Notes under the pieces: generated by a model | The model's database searches: none | Told to the model about the DNA's origin: nothing | Seen by the model: the letters and a program-made list of their open reading frames with translations, nothing else | Shown: positions 43,389-51,747 of the stretch, in pieces | Layout: every line of letters starts with the position of its first letter | Numbering within the stretch: position 1 is the stretch's first letter | Program-made: the position numbers and the translations under genes | Assembly (NCBI GenBank): GCA_946405145.1 | Contig: CAMJGE010000003.1 | Span: forward strand, 127,404 to 181,963 | DNA from: an uncultured Prevotella sp. | Lineage (GTDB): Bacteria; Bacteroidota; Bacteroidia; Bacteroidales; Bacteroidaceae | DNA length: 54,560 bases | Reading direction: 5' to 3'

Positions 43389-44081
43389 TTATTTCATCAG
43401 AATCTCTGAGAGTTCCTTCATGCCTTCGGAGGCGCCCTTCTGGATTTGGGTCACGCGACTGCCGACATTGATGGGATTGGGATCAATCAGGTAGATGGGC
43501 ACATCAGGACGTGCATAGTGCATCAGCCCTGCAGCAGGATAAACCACCAGTGAGGTGCCGATAATCACCAGAATGTCGGCTTCCTGTACTTCCTCCGCTG
43601 CTACGGTGATGTTGGGAACGGCCTCGCCGAAGAACACGATAAATGGTCGGAGCAGCGAACCGTCACCAGCTTTGGTGCCAGGCTCCACCTCACAGTTGTC
43701 GGGAGTAAGGGTTATCTGATAGCGTGGGTCATCCACGTCGCGGCTGGAACAGACCTTCATCAGTTCGCCATGCAGATGGATCACCTTTGACGAACCAGCC
43801 ATCTCATGGAGGTTATCCACGTTCTGCGTCACAACCGTCACGTTGTACTTCTCCTCGAGTTTCGCCACGAGTTTGTGACCTTCGTTGGGTTGTACGCCCC
43901 AGCATTTCTTGCGGAGCATATTATAAAAGTTGGTCACTAGTGTCGGGTCTGCCTCCCATCCTTCGTGGGTAGCTACTTTCGACACAGGATAATTCTCCCA
44001 TAATCCGTCGGCATCGCGGAAAGTCTTCAGTCCACTCTCCACCGACATGCCGGCACCAGTTAATACAACAATCTTTTTCAT
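43389..44081 (-). CDS. Sir2-family NAD-dependent protein deacylase
   Basis: 230 aa. GAGMSVESGLKTFRD (NAD-binding GAGxS...FR), TQNVDNLHE, the catalytic His in VIHLHGEL, RPFIVFFGEAVP and GTSLVVYPAAG are all present. The zinc-finger cysteines are reduced: only KVCSS and NCEV segments, so the metal site is incomplete, as in some short bacterial sirtuins. The start is set at MKKIVVLTGAG (44081), because upstream ATGs would add a non-homologous extension. Promoter TATCTTTG at 44106-44113 (minus strand). Removes acyl groups from lysines. Confidence 0.92.
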   Translation of the reverse strand: MKKIVVLTGAGMSVESGLKTFRDADGLWENYPVSKVATHEGWEADPTLVTNFYNMLRKKCWGVQPNEGHKLVAKLEEKYNVTVVTQNVDNLHEMAGSSKVIHLHGELMKVCSSRDVDDPRYQITLTPDNCEVEPGTKAGDGSLLRPFIVFFGEAVPNITVAAEEVQEADILVIIGTSLVVYPAAGLMHYARPDVPIYLIDPNPINVGSRVTQIQKGASEGMKELSEILMK

Positions 44082-44105
44082 AAGCATCAAGATATATATT
44101 TTCTG

Positions 44106-44113
44106 CAAAGATA
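44106..44113 (-). promoter_or_regulatory. Promoter -7 box of the sirtuin gene
   Basis: TATCTTTG on the minus strand, 24 nt before the start codon. Confidence 0.6.
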
Positions 44114-44187
44114 GTGTTTTTTTAGACAAAAGAACAAAAGAAACAAAAAAAAATATGTACTTATGTTCTTATGTCTAAAATTTATTG

Positions 44188-44195
44188 TAACTTTG
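44188..44195 (+). promoter_or_regulatory. Promoter -7 box of the FKBP operon
   Basis: TAACTTTG, 42 nt before the first FKBP start; divergent to the sirtuin promoter. Confidence 0.6.
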
Positions 44196-44237
44196 CGCCC
44201 GATTTTAGAAGTTACACATTATTAATATAAAGAAAGA

Positions 44238-44843
44238 ATGGATAAATTAAGCTATGCTTTGGGCCTGGGAATCGGTCAGCAGCTTGCCCAGATGGGTGCC
44301 GAGAATATCAGTGCCGACGACTTTGCACAGGCTATCAAAGATGTGCTGGGTGGTCAGGAGTTGAAAGTGTCTCACCGCGAGGCTCAGACGATTGTTCAGG
44401 AGTATTTTGCAAAACAGAACGAGAAGATGCAAGCCGAGCGTGCCGAACAGGGTAAGGTTCACAAGGAGGCTGGTGAGAAATACCTGGCTGAGAATGCCAA
44501 GAAAGAGGGTGTGGTGACACTGCCCAGTGGTCTGCAGTATCAGGTGCTGAAAGAGGGTAACGGTAAGAAGCCTTCTGCCAAGGACACCGTGATGTGTCAC
44601 TATGAGGGTACGCTGATCGACGGTACCGTGTTCGACAGCAGCTACCAGCGTGGTGAGCCTGCCACCTTCCCCTTGCAGCAGGTGATTGCCGGTTGGACAG
44701 AAGGTCTGCAGCTGATGCAGGAAGGTGCTAAGTACCGTTTCTTCATCCCTTACCGTTTAGGTTACGGTGCAGGTGGTGCAGGTGCTTCCATCCCTCCGTT
44801 CGCAGCACTGATCTTCGATGTAGAGTTGATTCAGGTAGTATAA
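44238..44843 (+). CDS. FKBP-type peptidyl-prolyl isomerase, cytoplasmic
   Basis: 201 aa without signal peptide. N-terminal dimerisation domain (FKBP_N, LSYALGLGIGQQLAQMG), then the FKBP fold with CHYEGTLIDGTVFDSSYQRGEPATFPL and GWTEGLQLMQEGAKYRFFIPYRLGYG. FkpA/FklB-type architecture. First of three tandem paralogues, 25 bp before the second. Confidence 0.92.
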   Translation: MDKLSYALGLGIGQQLAQMGAENISADDFAQAIKDVLGGQELKVSHREAQTIVQEYFAKQNEKMQAERAEQGKVHKEAGEKYLAENAKKEGVVTLPSGLQYQVLKEGNGKKPSAKDTVMCHYEGTLIDGTVFDSSYQRGEPATFPLQQVIAGWTEGLQLMQEGAKYRFFIPYRLGYGAGGAGASIPPFAALIFDVELIQVV

Positions 44844-44868
44844 GGTGAAAAGAATAAAATAATAGAAA

Positions 44869-45747
44869 ATGAAGAAATTAATGTTTGTAGCCGTTATGGC
44901 TATCGTAGCTGCAGGTTTTACCGCTTGTGGCAATTCGGCTCCTAAGGCCAGTCTGAAGACAGATGTTGATACGATGAGCTACGCCATCGGTATGGCTCAG
45001 ACTCAGGGCCTGAGAGAGTATCTCGTTAGCAGCCTGGGCGTAGATACCGCTTACATGGGTGAGTTCATCAAGGGTCTGAACGAGGGTGTGAACGCTGGTG
45101 ACAATGCCAAGAAGGCAGCTTACTACGCTGGTATCCAGATTGGTCAGCAGATCTCTAACCGTATGGTGAAGGGCATCAACCGTGAGGTGTTTGGTGACGA
45201 TTCTACCAAGACTATCTCTCTGAAGAACTTCATGGCAGCTTTCATCAGTGGTACAACAGGTAAGAAAGCTCTGATGACAGTTGAAGAGGCTCAGCAGCTT
45301 GCTCAGCAGAAGATGCAGGAGATCAAGGCTCGTGAGATGATGAAGACCTATGGTCCTAACAAAGAGGCTGGTGAGAAGTTCCTGAAGGAGAATGCCACGA
45401 AAGAGGGTGTGAAGACACTTGCTAACGGCATCCAGTATAAGGTACTCACAGAGGGAAAAGGTGCTGTTCCTGCAGATACATCTCTTGTGAAGGTTAACTA
45501 TGAGGGTCGTCTGATCGACGGTACTGTGTTCGACAGCTCTTACAAGCGCAACGAGCCTGCTGTGTTCCGTGCTAATCAGGTGATTAAGGGTTGGACAGAG
45601 GCTCTCTGCCACATGCCTGCAGGATCTGTTTGGGAGGTTTATATTCCCCAGGATATGGCTTATGGTGAGCGTGAGCAGGGCGATATCAAACCTTTCTCTG
45701 TACTGATCTTCAAGATTGAACTTCTGGAAGCAAACACTAAGAGATAA
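44869..45747 (+). CDS. FKBP-type peptidyl-prolyl isomerase, lipoprotein
   Basis: 292 aa. Lipobox FTAC-GN gives a lipidated Cys about residue 20. FKBP_N domain (MSYAIGMAQTQGLREYL) and a C-terminal FKBP domain (VNYEGRLIDGTVFDSSYKRNEP, GWTEALCHMPAGSVWEVYIPQDMAYG). The loop around AYGEREQGDIKPFSVLIF is close to the next paralogue. Likely a periplasmic or outer-membrane folding catalyst. Its stop overlaps the next start (TAATG). Confidence 0.92.
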   Translation: MKKLMFVAVMAIVAAGFTACGNSAPKASLKTDVDTMSYAIGMAQTQGLREYLVSSLGVDTAYMGEFIKGLNEGVNAGDNAKKAAYYAGIQIGQQISNRMVKGINREVFGDDSTKTISLKNFMAAFISGTTGKKALMTVEEAQQLAQQKMQEIKAREMMKTYGPNKEAGEKFLKENATKEGVKTLANGIQYKVLTEGKGAVPADTSLVKVNYEGRLIDGTVFDSSYKRNEPAVFRANQVIKGWTEALCHMPAGSVWEVYIPQDMAYGEREQGDIKPFSVLIFKIELLEANTKR

Positions 45748-46646
45748 TGAAGAAGACGATATTATTGGCACTCGCCCTCGTGGCGAGTGCTTCTTTTTCT
45801 CCTGTAGAGGCGATTAAGAAAAAGAATAAGGAAGTGGAGTTCCCTGCTCAGCCTGTTGTGCTGAACAACAGTTCCGACTCTTTGAGCTATGCAGCGGGTA
45901 TATCACTCACCAATGGTTTGATTCCCTACCTGCTTCAGCAGAAGGTGGATACCACGATGATGGCAGATTTCATCCGTGGTGTGCGTGAAGGTATTCGCTC
46001 TTCCGACAGTCCCAAGCAGAAGGCTTATATGGCAGGTCTCGATATTGCCCGCCAGATGAGTGAGCGCATGGTGCCTGGCATCGCTGCAGAGCTAAAGGAT
46101 TCTCCTGACTCTATCGTTCCCGACCTGCTCTATAAGGGTTTTATCCATGCCCTTGAGGGTGACTCTACCATATTTACATATGATGCCGCTGAGAAGCTGT
46201 TCACTCAGAAGCGCCTTGCTGATAAGTTGGCTAAAGAGGAGAAGCTCTATGGCCCCAACCGTGAAGCTGGTGAGAAGTTCCTTCAGGAGAATGCCAAGAA
46301 GGATAGTGTCATCGTACTGCCCAGCGGTCTGCAGTATAAGGTACTGGTAAAGGGTGACGGTGAGGTGCCCCTGGAGAATCAGAAGGTACAAGTGAACTAC
46401 GAAGGTCGTCTGGTTGACGGCACTGTATTCGACTCTTCTGCTTCACATGGCGATAAGCCTGCAGAGTTTACGCCGAAACAGGTGATCAAGGGTTGGACTG
46501 AGGCTTTGACCATGATGCCTGTGGGTTCCAAGTGGCAGTTGTACATTCCTTATTACCTGGCGTATGGTGCTCGAAGCTCTGGCAAGATACAACCCTACAG
46601 TGCATTGATTTTCGATGTGGAACTGGTAGGTATTGTCAAGAAATAG
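45747..46646 (+). CDS. FKBP-type peptidyl-prolyl isomerase, exported
   Basis: 299 aa with a signal peptide (LLALALVASASFSPVEA) and no lipobox. Same FKBP_N plus FKBP layout (LSYAAGISLTNGLIPYLL; VNYEGRLVDGTVFDSSASHGDKP; GWTEALTMMPVGSKWQLYIPYYLAYG). Probably periplasmic. Together the three paralogues cover cytoplasm, membrane surface and periplasm. Followed by a strong terminator. Confidence 0.92.
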   Translation: MKKTILLALALVASASFSPVEAIKKKNKEVEFPAQPVVLNNSSDSLSYAAGISLTNGLIPYLLQQKVDTTMMADFIRGVREGIRSSDSPKQKAYMAGLDIARQMSERMVPGIAAELKDSPDSIVPDLLYKGFIHALEGDSTIFTYDAAEKLFTQKRLADKLAKEEKLYGPNREAGEKFLQENAKKDSVIVLPSGLQYKVLVKGDGEVPLENQKVQVNYEGRLVDGTVFDSSASHGDKPAEFTPKQVIKGWTEALTMMPVGSKWQLYIPYYLAYGARSSGKIQPYSALIFDVELVGIVKK

Positions 46647-46648
46647 GT

Positions 46649-46680
46649 AAGTGTGTCACAAAAGTGACACACTTTTTTGA
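46649..46680 (+). terminator. Strong terminator after the FKBP operon
   Basis: Perfect 11-bp stem AAGTGTGTCAC/GTGACACACTT, loop AAAA, then TTTT. Confidence 0.85.
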
Positions 46681-46700
46681 TTTTTTTTCTAAAAAAGTTG

Positions 46701-46760
46701 CATTGTTCGATTAAAATCGTTACTTTTGCTTTCAAAATGTAACTTAAACGTCGAACAATG
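46701..46760 (+). promoter_or_regulatory. Promoter and inverted-repeat operator of the Lrp-type regulator
   Basis: CATTGTTCGA (46701-46710) and TCGAACAATG (46751-46760) form a perfect 10-bp inverted repeat around the -7 box TACTTTTG (46721-46728); a TTG at 46698 fits the -33 position. The right half includes the start codon. Likely autoregulatory sites for the Lrp/AsnC protein. Confidence 0.65.
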
Positions 46761-47234
46761 GAAAAAATTGATCTTTTGGATAAGAAGATTTTGAGCATTC
46801 TGTCGAAGAATGCCCGAATCCCTTTTAAGGATGTAGCAGCAGAGTGTAATGTGTCACGTGCCGCCATCCATCAGCGTGTGCAACATCTCATCGATGCCGA
46901 TGTCATCACTGGCAGCGGTTTCGATGTCAACCCCAAGAGCCTGGGCTACTCCACTTGTACCTATGTGGGTATCACCCTTGAGAAGGGCTCGATGTATAAG
47001 GATGTGGTGGAGCGCCTGAAGCATATCCCCGAGGTGGTGGAGTGTCATTTCACAACGGGCCCCTACACGATGTTGGTAAAGCTCTATGCCCGCGATAACG
47101 AGCAGCTGATGGATCTGTTGAATGGCAAGCTGCAGGGCATTCCTGGTGTGACGGCTACAGAGACGCTGATCTCACTGGAGCAGAGTTTGAAGCGAGAGAT
47201 TCCGATTACCCTTGAAGAGGACGAGAAGAAATGA
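46758..47234 (+). CDS. Lrp/AsnC-family transcriptional regulator
   Basis: 158 aa. N-terminal winged HTH (LDKKILSILSKNARIPFKDVAAECNVSRAAIHQRVQHL split across two helices) and a C-terminal RAM/AsnC ligand domain (YVGITLEKGSMYKDVVERL, HFTTGPYTMLVKLYA). Such regulators bind amino acids and act as octamers on inverted repeats. The gene overlaps the peptidase fusion by 4 nt (ATGA), so it probably controls amino-acid or peptide breakdown genes. Confidence 0.93.
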   Translation: MEKIDLLDKKILSILSKNARIPFKDVAAECNVSRAAIHQRVQHLIDADVITGSGFDVNPKSLGYSTCTYVGITLEKGSMYKDVVERLKHIPEVVECHFTTGPYTMLVKLYARDNEQLMDLLNGKLQGIPGVTATETLISLEQSLKREIPITLEEDEKK

Positions 47235-48991
47235 ACAACACTTTCGATTTGCAACAGCATCTCGACGCCGTTTATGCGCGTTACCCGGAAGCTGACCGTA
47301 AGCCTGTCATTGGCATTACCGGTAATTACGACGACCTGAGCTGCAAACTGGGACAAGGCTACTATAAGTCTGTGGTGGCTGCCGGTGGTGTACCATTGGT
47401 TATTCCACCCATTGCCGATACAGATACCATCATCAACACGCTGTCGCGTATCGATGGACTGATCCTCAGTGGCGGAGGCGACTTCAACCCCTTATGGGCG
47501 GGTGAGGAACCTTCCACGAAGTTAGGTGGCATCAACAAAGAGCGCGATCTGCCGGAGCTATTGATCACCCGTCTGGCCTACAACCGCCAGATCCCGATGA
47601 TGGGCATCTGCCGTGGCATCCAGACCCTCGCCATCGCCCTTGGCGGTGAGGTGGATCAGGACATCAGCGACAAGGCCACTGTGAAGCATTCTCAGAATGC
47701 CGACCGCTCTGAGCCCACGCATACCGTGAGAATCGAAAGGGATTCGATACTTGATCAGATCTATGCATCGCATCCACGACCTCTTCAGGTGAATAGTTTC
47801 CACCATCAGGCCGTAAAGTCGCCTGGTGATAAGTTCCGTGTGGTGGCAATGGCTACTGATGGCATCATCGAGGCGATAGAGAGCAACGAGTTTAAATCGA
47901 TTCTGGGCGTGCAGTGGCATCCCGAGTGCCTGGAGACGGGACTTCCCCTGTTCCAGTGGCTGGTTGCCGAGGCATCATCCTATCGCCTTGCCCATCGTAC
48001 CCACGATCGCGTCCTGACGCTCGATACCCATTGCGACACCCCGATGTTCTTCCCCCAGGGCATCCACTTCGACCAGCGCGATCCCAAGATCCTCGTCGAT
48101 CTGCAGAAGATGACAGAAGGTCGTCAGGACGCAACCATCATGGTGGCTTACCTGCCACAGCCTAAAGCAGGTGAGACGTTTGCCGACAACGTGAGCTTCG
48201 ATGTGTCAGGGCCTAAGGCCTATGCCGACCTGATCTTCGACAAGATCGAGGAGATTGTCAACAAGAATAATAAGTATATAGCTACTGCCAGTAACTTTGC
48301 TCAACTTTGGACTCACAAGCATCAGGGGCGAAAGAGTATCATGCTCGGTATCGAAAACGGACTGGCACTCGAAGGGAAACTCGAGAACCTGCAGCATTTC
48401 GCCGATCGTGGGGTGGTGTATGTCACCCTCTGCCATAATGGCGACAATGATATCTGCGACTCTGCCCGTGGCAACAATACCCATAATGGCGTGAGTGCCT
48501 TCGGTGAGCAGGTCATCCGTGAGATGAACCGTCTGGGTATTCTCGTTGATCTCAGTCATGGTAGCGAGAAGAGCTTCTACGATGCCCTCGACATCAGCAG
48601 TCACCCCATCGTGTGCAGCCACAGCAGTTGCCGTGCCCTCTGCGATCATCCCCGTAACCTCACCGACGACCAGATGCGCGCCTTGGCAGCCAAGGGCGGT
48701 GTGGCTCAGATCACTATCTATCACGGCTTCCTGAAGAAAGACGGTGAGGCTACCATCCTCGACGTGATGGCTCATCTCGATCATGCCATCGATGTGATGG
48801 GTATCGAACATGTGGGACTCGGTACCGACTTCGACGGCGATGGAGGCGTGCGTGGACTCGCCGACTCCTCCGAACTGATCAACTTCACCCGTCAGTTGCT
48901 TGCCCGCCGCTATAGCGAAGAGGACATCCAGAAGATCTGGGGCGGCAATTTCATGCAATTGATGGCACAGGTACAATACAGTAATCTATAA
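47231..48991 (+). CDS. Fusion of C26 gamma-glutamyl hydrolase and M19 dipeptidase
   Basis: 586 aa. Residues about 25-250 form a class I glutamine-amidotransferase-like hydrolase (PuuD/C26): nucleophile C127 in GICRG, H230 and E232 in QWHPE, and LSGGGDFNP. Residues about 257-580 form a renal-dipeptidase-like M19 metalloenzyme: DTHCD, GIENG, DLSHGS, CSHSSCRAL and GLGTDFDGDGG supply the zinc ligands. No signal peptide, so cytoplasmic. The two activities in one chain suggest stepwise breakdown of gamma-glutamyl peptides or muropeptide-like dipeptides. Coupled to the Lrp gene. Confidence 0.92.
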   Translation: MNNTFDLQQHLDAVYARYPEADRKPVIGITGNYDDLSCKLGQGYYKSVVAAGGVPLVIPPIADTDTIINTLSRIDGLILSGGGDFNPLWAGEEPSTKLGGINKERDLPELLITRLAYNRQIPMMGICRGIQTLAIALGGEVDQDISDKATVKHSQNADRSEPTHTVRIERDSILDQIYASHPRPLQVNSFHHQAVKSPGDKFRVVAMATDGIIEAIESNEFKSILGVQWHPECLETGLPLFQWLVAEASSYRLAHRTHDRVLTLDTHCDTPMFFPQGIHFDQRDPKILVDLQKMTEGRQDATIMVAYLPQPKAGETFADNVSFDVSGPKAYADLIFDKIEEIVNKNNKYIATASNFAQLWTHKHQGRKSIMLGIENGLALEGKLENLQHFADRGVVYVTLCHNGDNDICDSARGNNTHNGVSAFGEQVIREMNRLGILVDLSHGSEKSFYDALDISSHPIVCSHSSCRALCDHPRNLTDDQMRALAAKGGVAQITIYHGFLKKDGEATILDVMAHLDHAIDVMGIEHVGLGTDFDGDGGVRGLADSSELINFTRQLLARRYSEEDIQKIWGGNFMQLMAQVQYSNL

Positions 48992-48992
48992 T

Positions 48993-49988
48993 ATGAGATA
49001 TTTCGGAAAATTCGTCTGCATGGCCTGCATCGCCACCTCCCTGGTGGCGTGCGGTCTTCGTAAGCAGACCTCAGATACAGACACCTCCTTGAAACCCGTA
49101 GGTCCGATGTTTATCGCCGACAGCGCCTATCAGTTCTGTCAGCAGCAGTGCGACTTCGGACCTCGCACTATGAACAGTGCTGCCCATGATGCCTGCGGCG
49201 ACTGGATCGCGACGAAGTTCCAACAGTATGGAATGAACGTCACGCGCCAGTCGGCTACCCTCAATGGCTACGACGGCACGCCGCTGAAAGCTACGAACAT
49301 CATCGCCAGCTATCTGCCCGAGCAGACGGCGCGCCTCTTGCTTTGTGCCCACTGGGATAGCCGTCCCTGGGCGGATAACGATCCCGATGAGGCCAACTGG
49401 AAGACGCCCGTGATGGCAGCCAACGACGGCGCCAGTGGGGTGGCGGTGATGCTGGAGATCGCCCGTCTGTTGCAGAACGACAGTCTGCAGATCGGTGTCG
49501 ATTTCGTGTGCTTCGATGCCGAGGACTGGGGTGTGCCTCAGTGGAGCGATGCCTCCGATGGCGGCAACTCCTGGGCTTTAGGCTCCCAGTATTGGGCAGA
49601 GAACTGTCCCAAGCAGCAGGCTAAGCGCTACCGTTTTGGCATTCTGCTCGACATGGTAGGCGGCGAGGGTGCCCAGTTCTATAAGGAGGGCATGTCCATG
49701 CAGTATGCCGCAGGTGTGGTCGATAAGGTGTGGCAGGCAGCCCAGATCGTAGGCTATGGCAGTCGCTTCCCCCAGCAGCTGGGCGTTCCCATCACCGATG
49801 ACCATATCCCTGTGAACACCGTGGCGAAGATTCCTTGTATCGACATCATCCCCTATTACCCCGATTGCCAGCAGAGCAGTTTTGGTCCTACCTGGCACAC
49901 CGTCAGTGACACGATGGACCATATCGACAAGTCCACCCTCCAGGCGGTCGGCCAAACAGTTATTCAGGTACTTTTCTCAGAGAAATAA
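48993..49988 (+). CDS. M28-type glutaminyl cyclase lipoprotein
   Basis: 331 aa, lipobox LVAC-GL. Zinc site and M28 fold elements: LCAHWDSRPWADNDP, AANDGASGVAVMLEIARLL, VCFDAEDWGVPQ and ITDDHIPVN, plus the C-terminal PTWHTVSDTMDHID. This matches the type II-like glutaminyl cyclases known from Porphyromonas and Prevotella, which turn N-terminal Gln into pyroglutamate on exported proteins. A plain aminopeptidase is the alternative. Starts 1 bp after the fusion peptidase stop. Confidence 0.88.
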   Translation: MRYFGKFVCMACIATSLVACGLRKQTSDTDTSLKPVGPMFIADSAYQFCQQQCDFGPRTMNSAAHDACGDWIATKFQQYGMNVTRQSATLNGYDGTPLKATNIIASYLPEQTARLLLCAHWDSRPWADNDPDEANWKTPVMAANDGASGVAVMLEIARLLQNDSLQIGVDFVCFDAEDWGVPQWSDASDGGNSWALGSQYWAENCPKQQAKRYRFGILLDMVGGEGAQFYKEGMSMQYAAGVVDKVWQAAQIVGYGSRFPQQLGVPITDDHIPVNTVAKIPCIDIIPYYPDCQQSSFGPTWHTVSDTMDHIDKSTLQAVGQTVIQVLFSEK

Positions 49989-50018
49989 GAAAGCCTCGCC
50001 AATTGGCGGGGCTTTCTT
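49987..50018. terminator. Bidirectional terminator between glutaminyl cyclase and DUF4294 genes
   Basis: AAGAAAGCCTCGCC pairs with GGCGGGGCTTTCTT (one G-U) around AATT; it covers the cyclase stop codon and touches the stop of the convergent gene. Confidence 0.75.
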
Positions 50019-50646
50019 AGATCTGTCCGGCTTCTACCATCAGTACCACTCTTTCTGTCAGTCGGTCGGTGCCTTTGGGGTCGTATTCCTTCTTCAGCGA
50101 GGCGCCAAAGCCCCAGGCGAACACCTGCCAGAAACCAGCTCTGATAGGTCCCATAAAGGCTTTGATCATGTCGTAGGATGAGGAGTGGCACTCACGGTCG
50201 ATGAGCTTGATGAGCAGTTTTCCCTGCGAGTAGGTCAGCTTCTTCATCTTCGGCTTATAGGTACGGAAGATATCCTCCTCTACACGCTTGATGTGGGCTT
50301 CCTTTGCCTTCTCGTCAGGCAGCATATCCAGCAGCTCTGTGGTCTCTATCAGCATCTGTCGGGCTTCTTTGGCAAGAGGCAGCACCTTCTTCACATTCGT
50401 CACCAAGCGCATATACGACTGAGCCTGTTTCTTGTTCTTGAAAGTCAGTTGCGGATACACATACACGTTGTTCATCTCCATATACTGGATGCTGTCTCCC
50501 TCATGGAGCACCTTACCCACCTTTACTGTTGGCACAAAGGTAGGCGAGTCCATCTCTGCCAACACCTGTTCGGCAGTCTTCTGCTCCTGCGCCTGCAACG
50601 GCAAGCCCAGTGCGCACAGCATTCCTATGACGATTATTTTTCGCAT
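50017..50646 (-). CDS. DUF4294 exported protein
   Basis: 209 aa with a signal peptide ending LQA-QE. Typical DUF4294 sequence: GDSIQYMEMNNVYVYPQLTFKNKKQ, then a long helical region (YMRLVTNVKKVLPLAKEARQML) and TYSQGKLLIKLIDRECHSSSY. Common in Bacteroidota, function unknown. The start is set at MRKIIVIGM because the promoter box TACTTTTG (50654-50661, minus strand) lies only 7 nt upstream, which excludes the longer frame. Confidence 0.88.
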   Translation of the reverse strand: MRKIIVIGMLCALGLPLQAQEQKTAEQVLAEMDSPTFVPTVKVGKVLHEGDSIQYMEMNNVYVYPQLTFKNKKQAQSYMRLVTNVKKVLPLAKEARQMLIETTELLDMLPDEKAKEAHIKRVEEDIFRTYKPKMKKLTYSQGKLLIKLIDRECHSSSYDMIKAFMGPIRAGFWQVFAWGFGASLKKEYDPKGTDRLTERVVLMVEAGQI

Positions 50647-50653
50647 TACGCTG

Positions 50654-50661
50654 CAAAAGTA
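50654..50661 (-). promoter_or_regulatory. Promoter -7 box of the DUF4294 gene
   Basis: TACTTTTG on the minus strand; near-leaderless transcript expected. Confidence 0.55.
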
Positions 50662-50725
50662 CACCATTTTTCCCAATCCTCACCGAATTACCGCCTTATT
50701 TTGCATTAATTCAGAAAATTATTCG

Positions 50726-50733
50726 TATCTTTG
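50726..50733 (+). promoter_or_regulatory. Promoter -7 box of the 50765 gene
   Basis: TATCTTTG, 31 nt before the start codon. Confidence 0.6.
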
Positions 50734-50764
50734 CAGTCAGTATTCTATTTATTTTTATTGCAAC

Positions 50765-51646
50765 ATGAACAAATTAAGAATTCTACTGGCAATCGCATTG
50801 ACGTGCCTGCTGACCACAACTCATGTCAGCGCACAGGACAACGGGCTGAACCCCATCTACAAAGTACAGTTAGGCGACATCACCTATCAGAAGAATGAGG
50901 TTAAGAAGAAGGTGACGGTGGGTAAAGTGCTCAGCGTCATGGCAGATGTTGTCGAAGGTCGTGTGACTGACATCAACAATGAGGAGTACATCCCGCTGGC
51001 GCGCAATCGTGTGATGGAGGGACTGACGCATGTGCGTCGCCTCCAGGTGGTAGATGATAGTGAGGCCACTGATGCCAGGTATCAGGTGACTGCCGTTCTT
51101 ACCGACATTTCCGCCACACGTAAGGTGAAGAGCTACGACCGCAAGGATAGCAAGGGGCGCGAATATACTGAGATGAAGACCTATTACGGTGCCATCGCTT
51201 CTGTAGCTATTAACTTCACCAACCTGCAGACGGGTGAGGTGACCACCAGTACCCTGTCTGGCCGCTGCTCAGAATACTCGCTTGCCAAGTCTGCCGATGA
51301 GGCTATCCGCACAGCTCTTTATGAGTTGGCCGATAATATCTACGAGTATTACAATGAGTGCTATCCCATCCGTGCCAACATCATCGAGCGCGGCACCGAG
51401 AAGAAGGATAAGACCAAGGAGCTGTATATTGATGTGGGCAGTCGCTTTATCGGCGAGGACATCCATTTCAATGTCTATGTGGTAGGTCAGGTGGCTGGTC
51501 GTGAGACCCGCAAGCAGATCGGTCGTATCCGCGTCCGCGAGACCTTGGGTGAGGATATCTCTCTCTGTAAGGTTCAGAAGGGCGGTAAGGATATCAAGGT
51601 AGCCTTCGACAATGGCGATGCCATCGTTGCCATCAGCACCGACTGA
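50765..51646 (+). CDS. Exported LpoB/CsgG-like protein
   Basis: 293 aa. Signal peptide ending VSA-QD; the start is the ATG behind the promoter, not the longer upstream frame. The mature part (ARNRVMEGLTHVRRLQVVDDSE, VTAVLTDISATRKVKSYDRKD, VAINFTNLQTGEVTTSTLSG) has the order of the CsgG/LpoB alpha/beta fold: repeated strand-helix units with a family-like N-x-x-T-G-E loop. A C-terminal domain (about 205-293) is beta-rich. No lipobox. Probably periplasmic; a role in envelope or cell-wall synthesis is a guess. Confidence 0.7.
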   Translation: MNKLRILLAIALTCLLTTTHVSAQDNGLNPIYKVQLGDITYQKNEVKKKVTVGKVLSVMADVVEGRVTDINNEEYIPLARNRVMEGLTHVRRLQVVDDSEATDARYQVTAVLTDISATRKVKSYDRKDSKGREYTEMKTYYGAIASVAINFTNLQTGEVTTSTLSGRCSEYSLAKSADEAIRTALYELADNIYEYYNECYPIRANIIERGTEKKDKTKELYIDVGSRFIGEDIHFNVYVVGQVAGRETRKQIGRIRVRETLGEDISLCKVQKGGKDIKVAFDNGDAIVAISTD

Positions 51647-51673
51647 CCTCCCCTTTTTTAGTGGGTTGATATA

Positions 51674-51721
51674 ATTAATTCGCGAATTGTTTGGCAGTTC
51701 GCGAATTAATTTTTATCTTTG
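51674..51721 (+). promoter_or_regulatory. Inverted repeat overlapping terminator and promoter
   Basis: ATTAATTCGCGAA (51674-51686) and TTCGCGAATTAAT (51698-51710) form a perfect 13-bp inverted repeat, followed by TTTTT. TTTG (51690-51693) and TATCTTTG (51714-51721) inside and after it form a -33/-7 promoter with 20-bp spacing. The same bases can end the upstream transcript and start the next. Confidence 0.7.
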
Positions 51722-51747
51722 CAGCGTTAACATTCAAATGTAGCATT

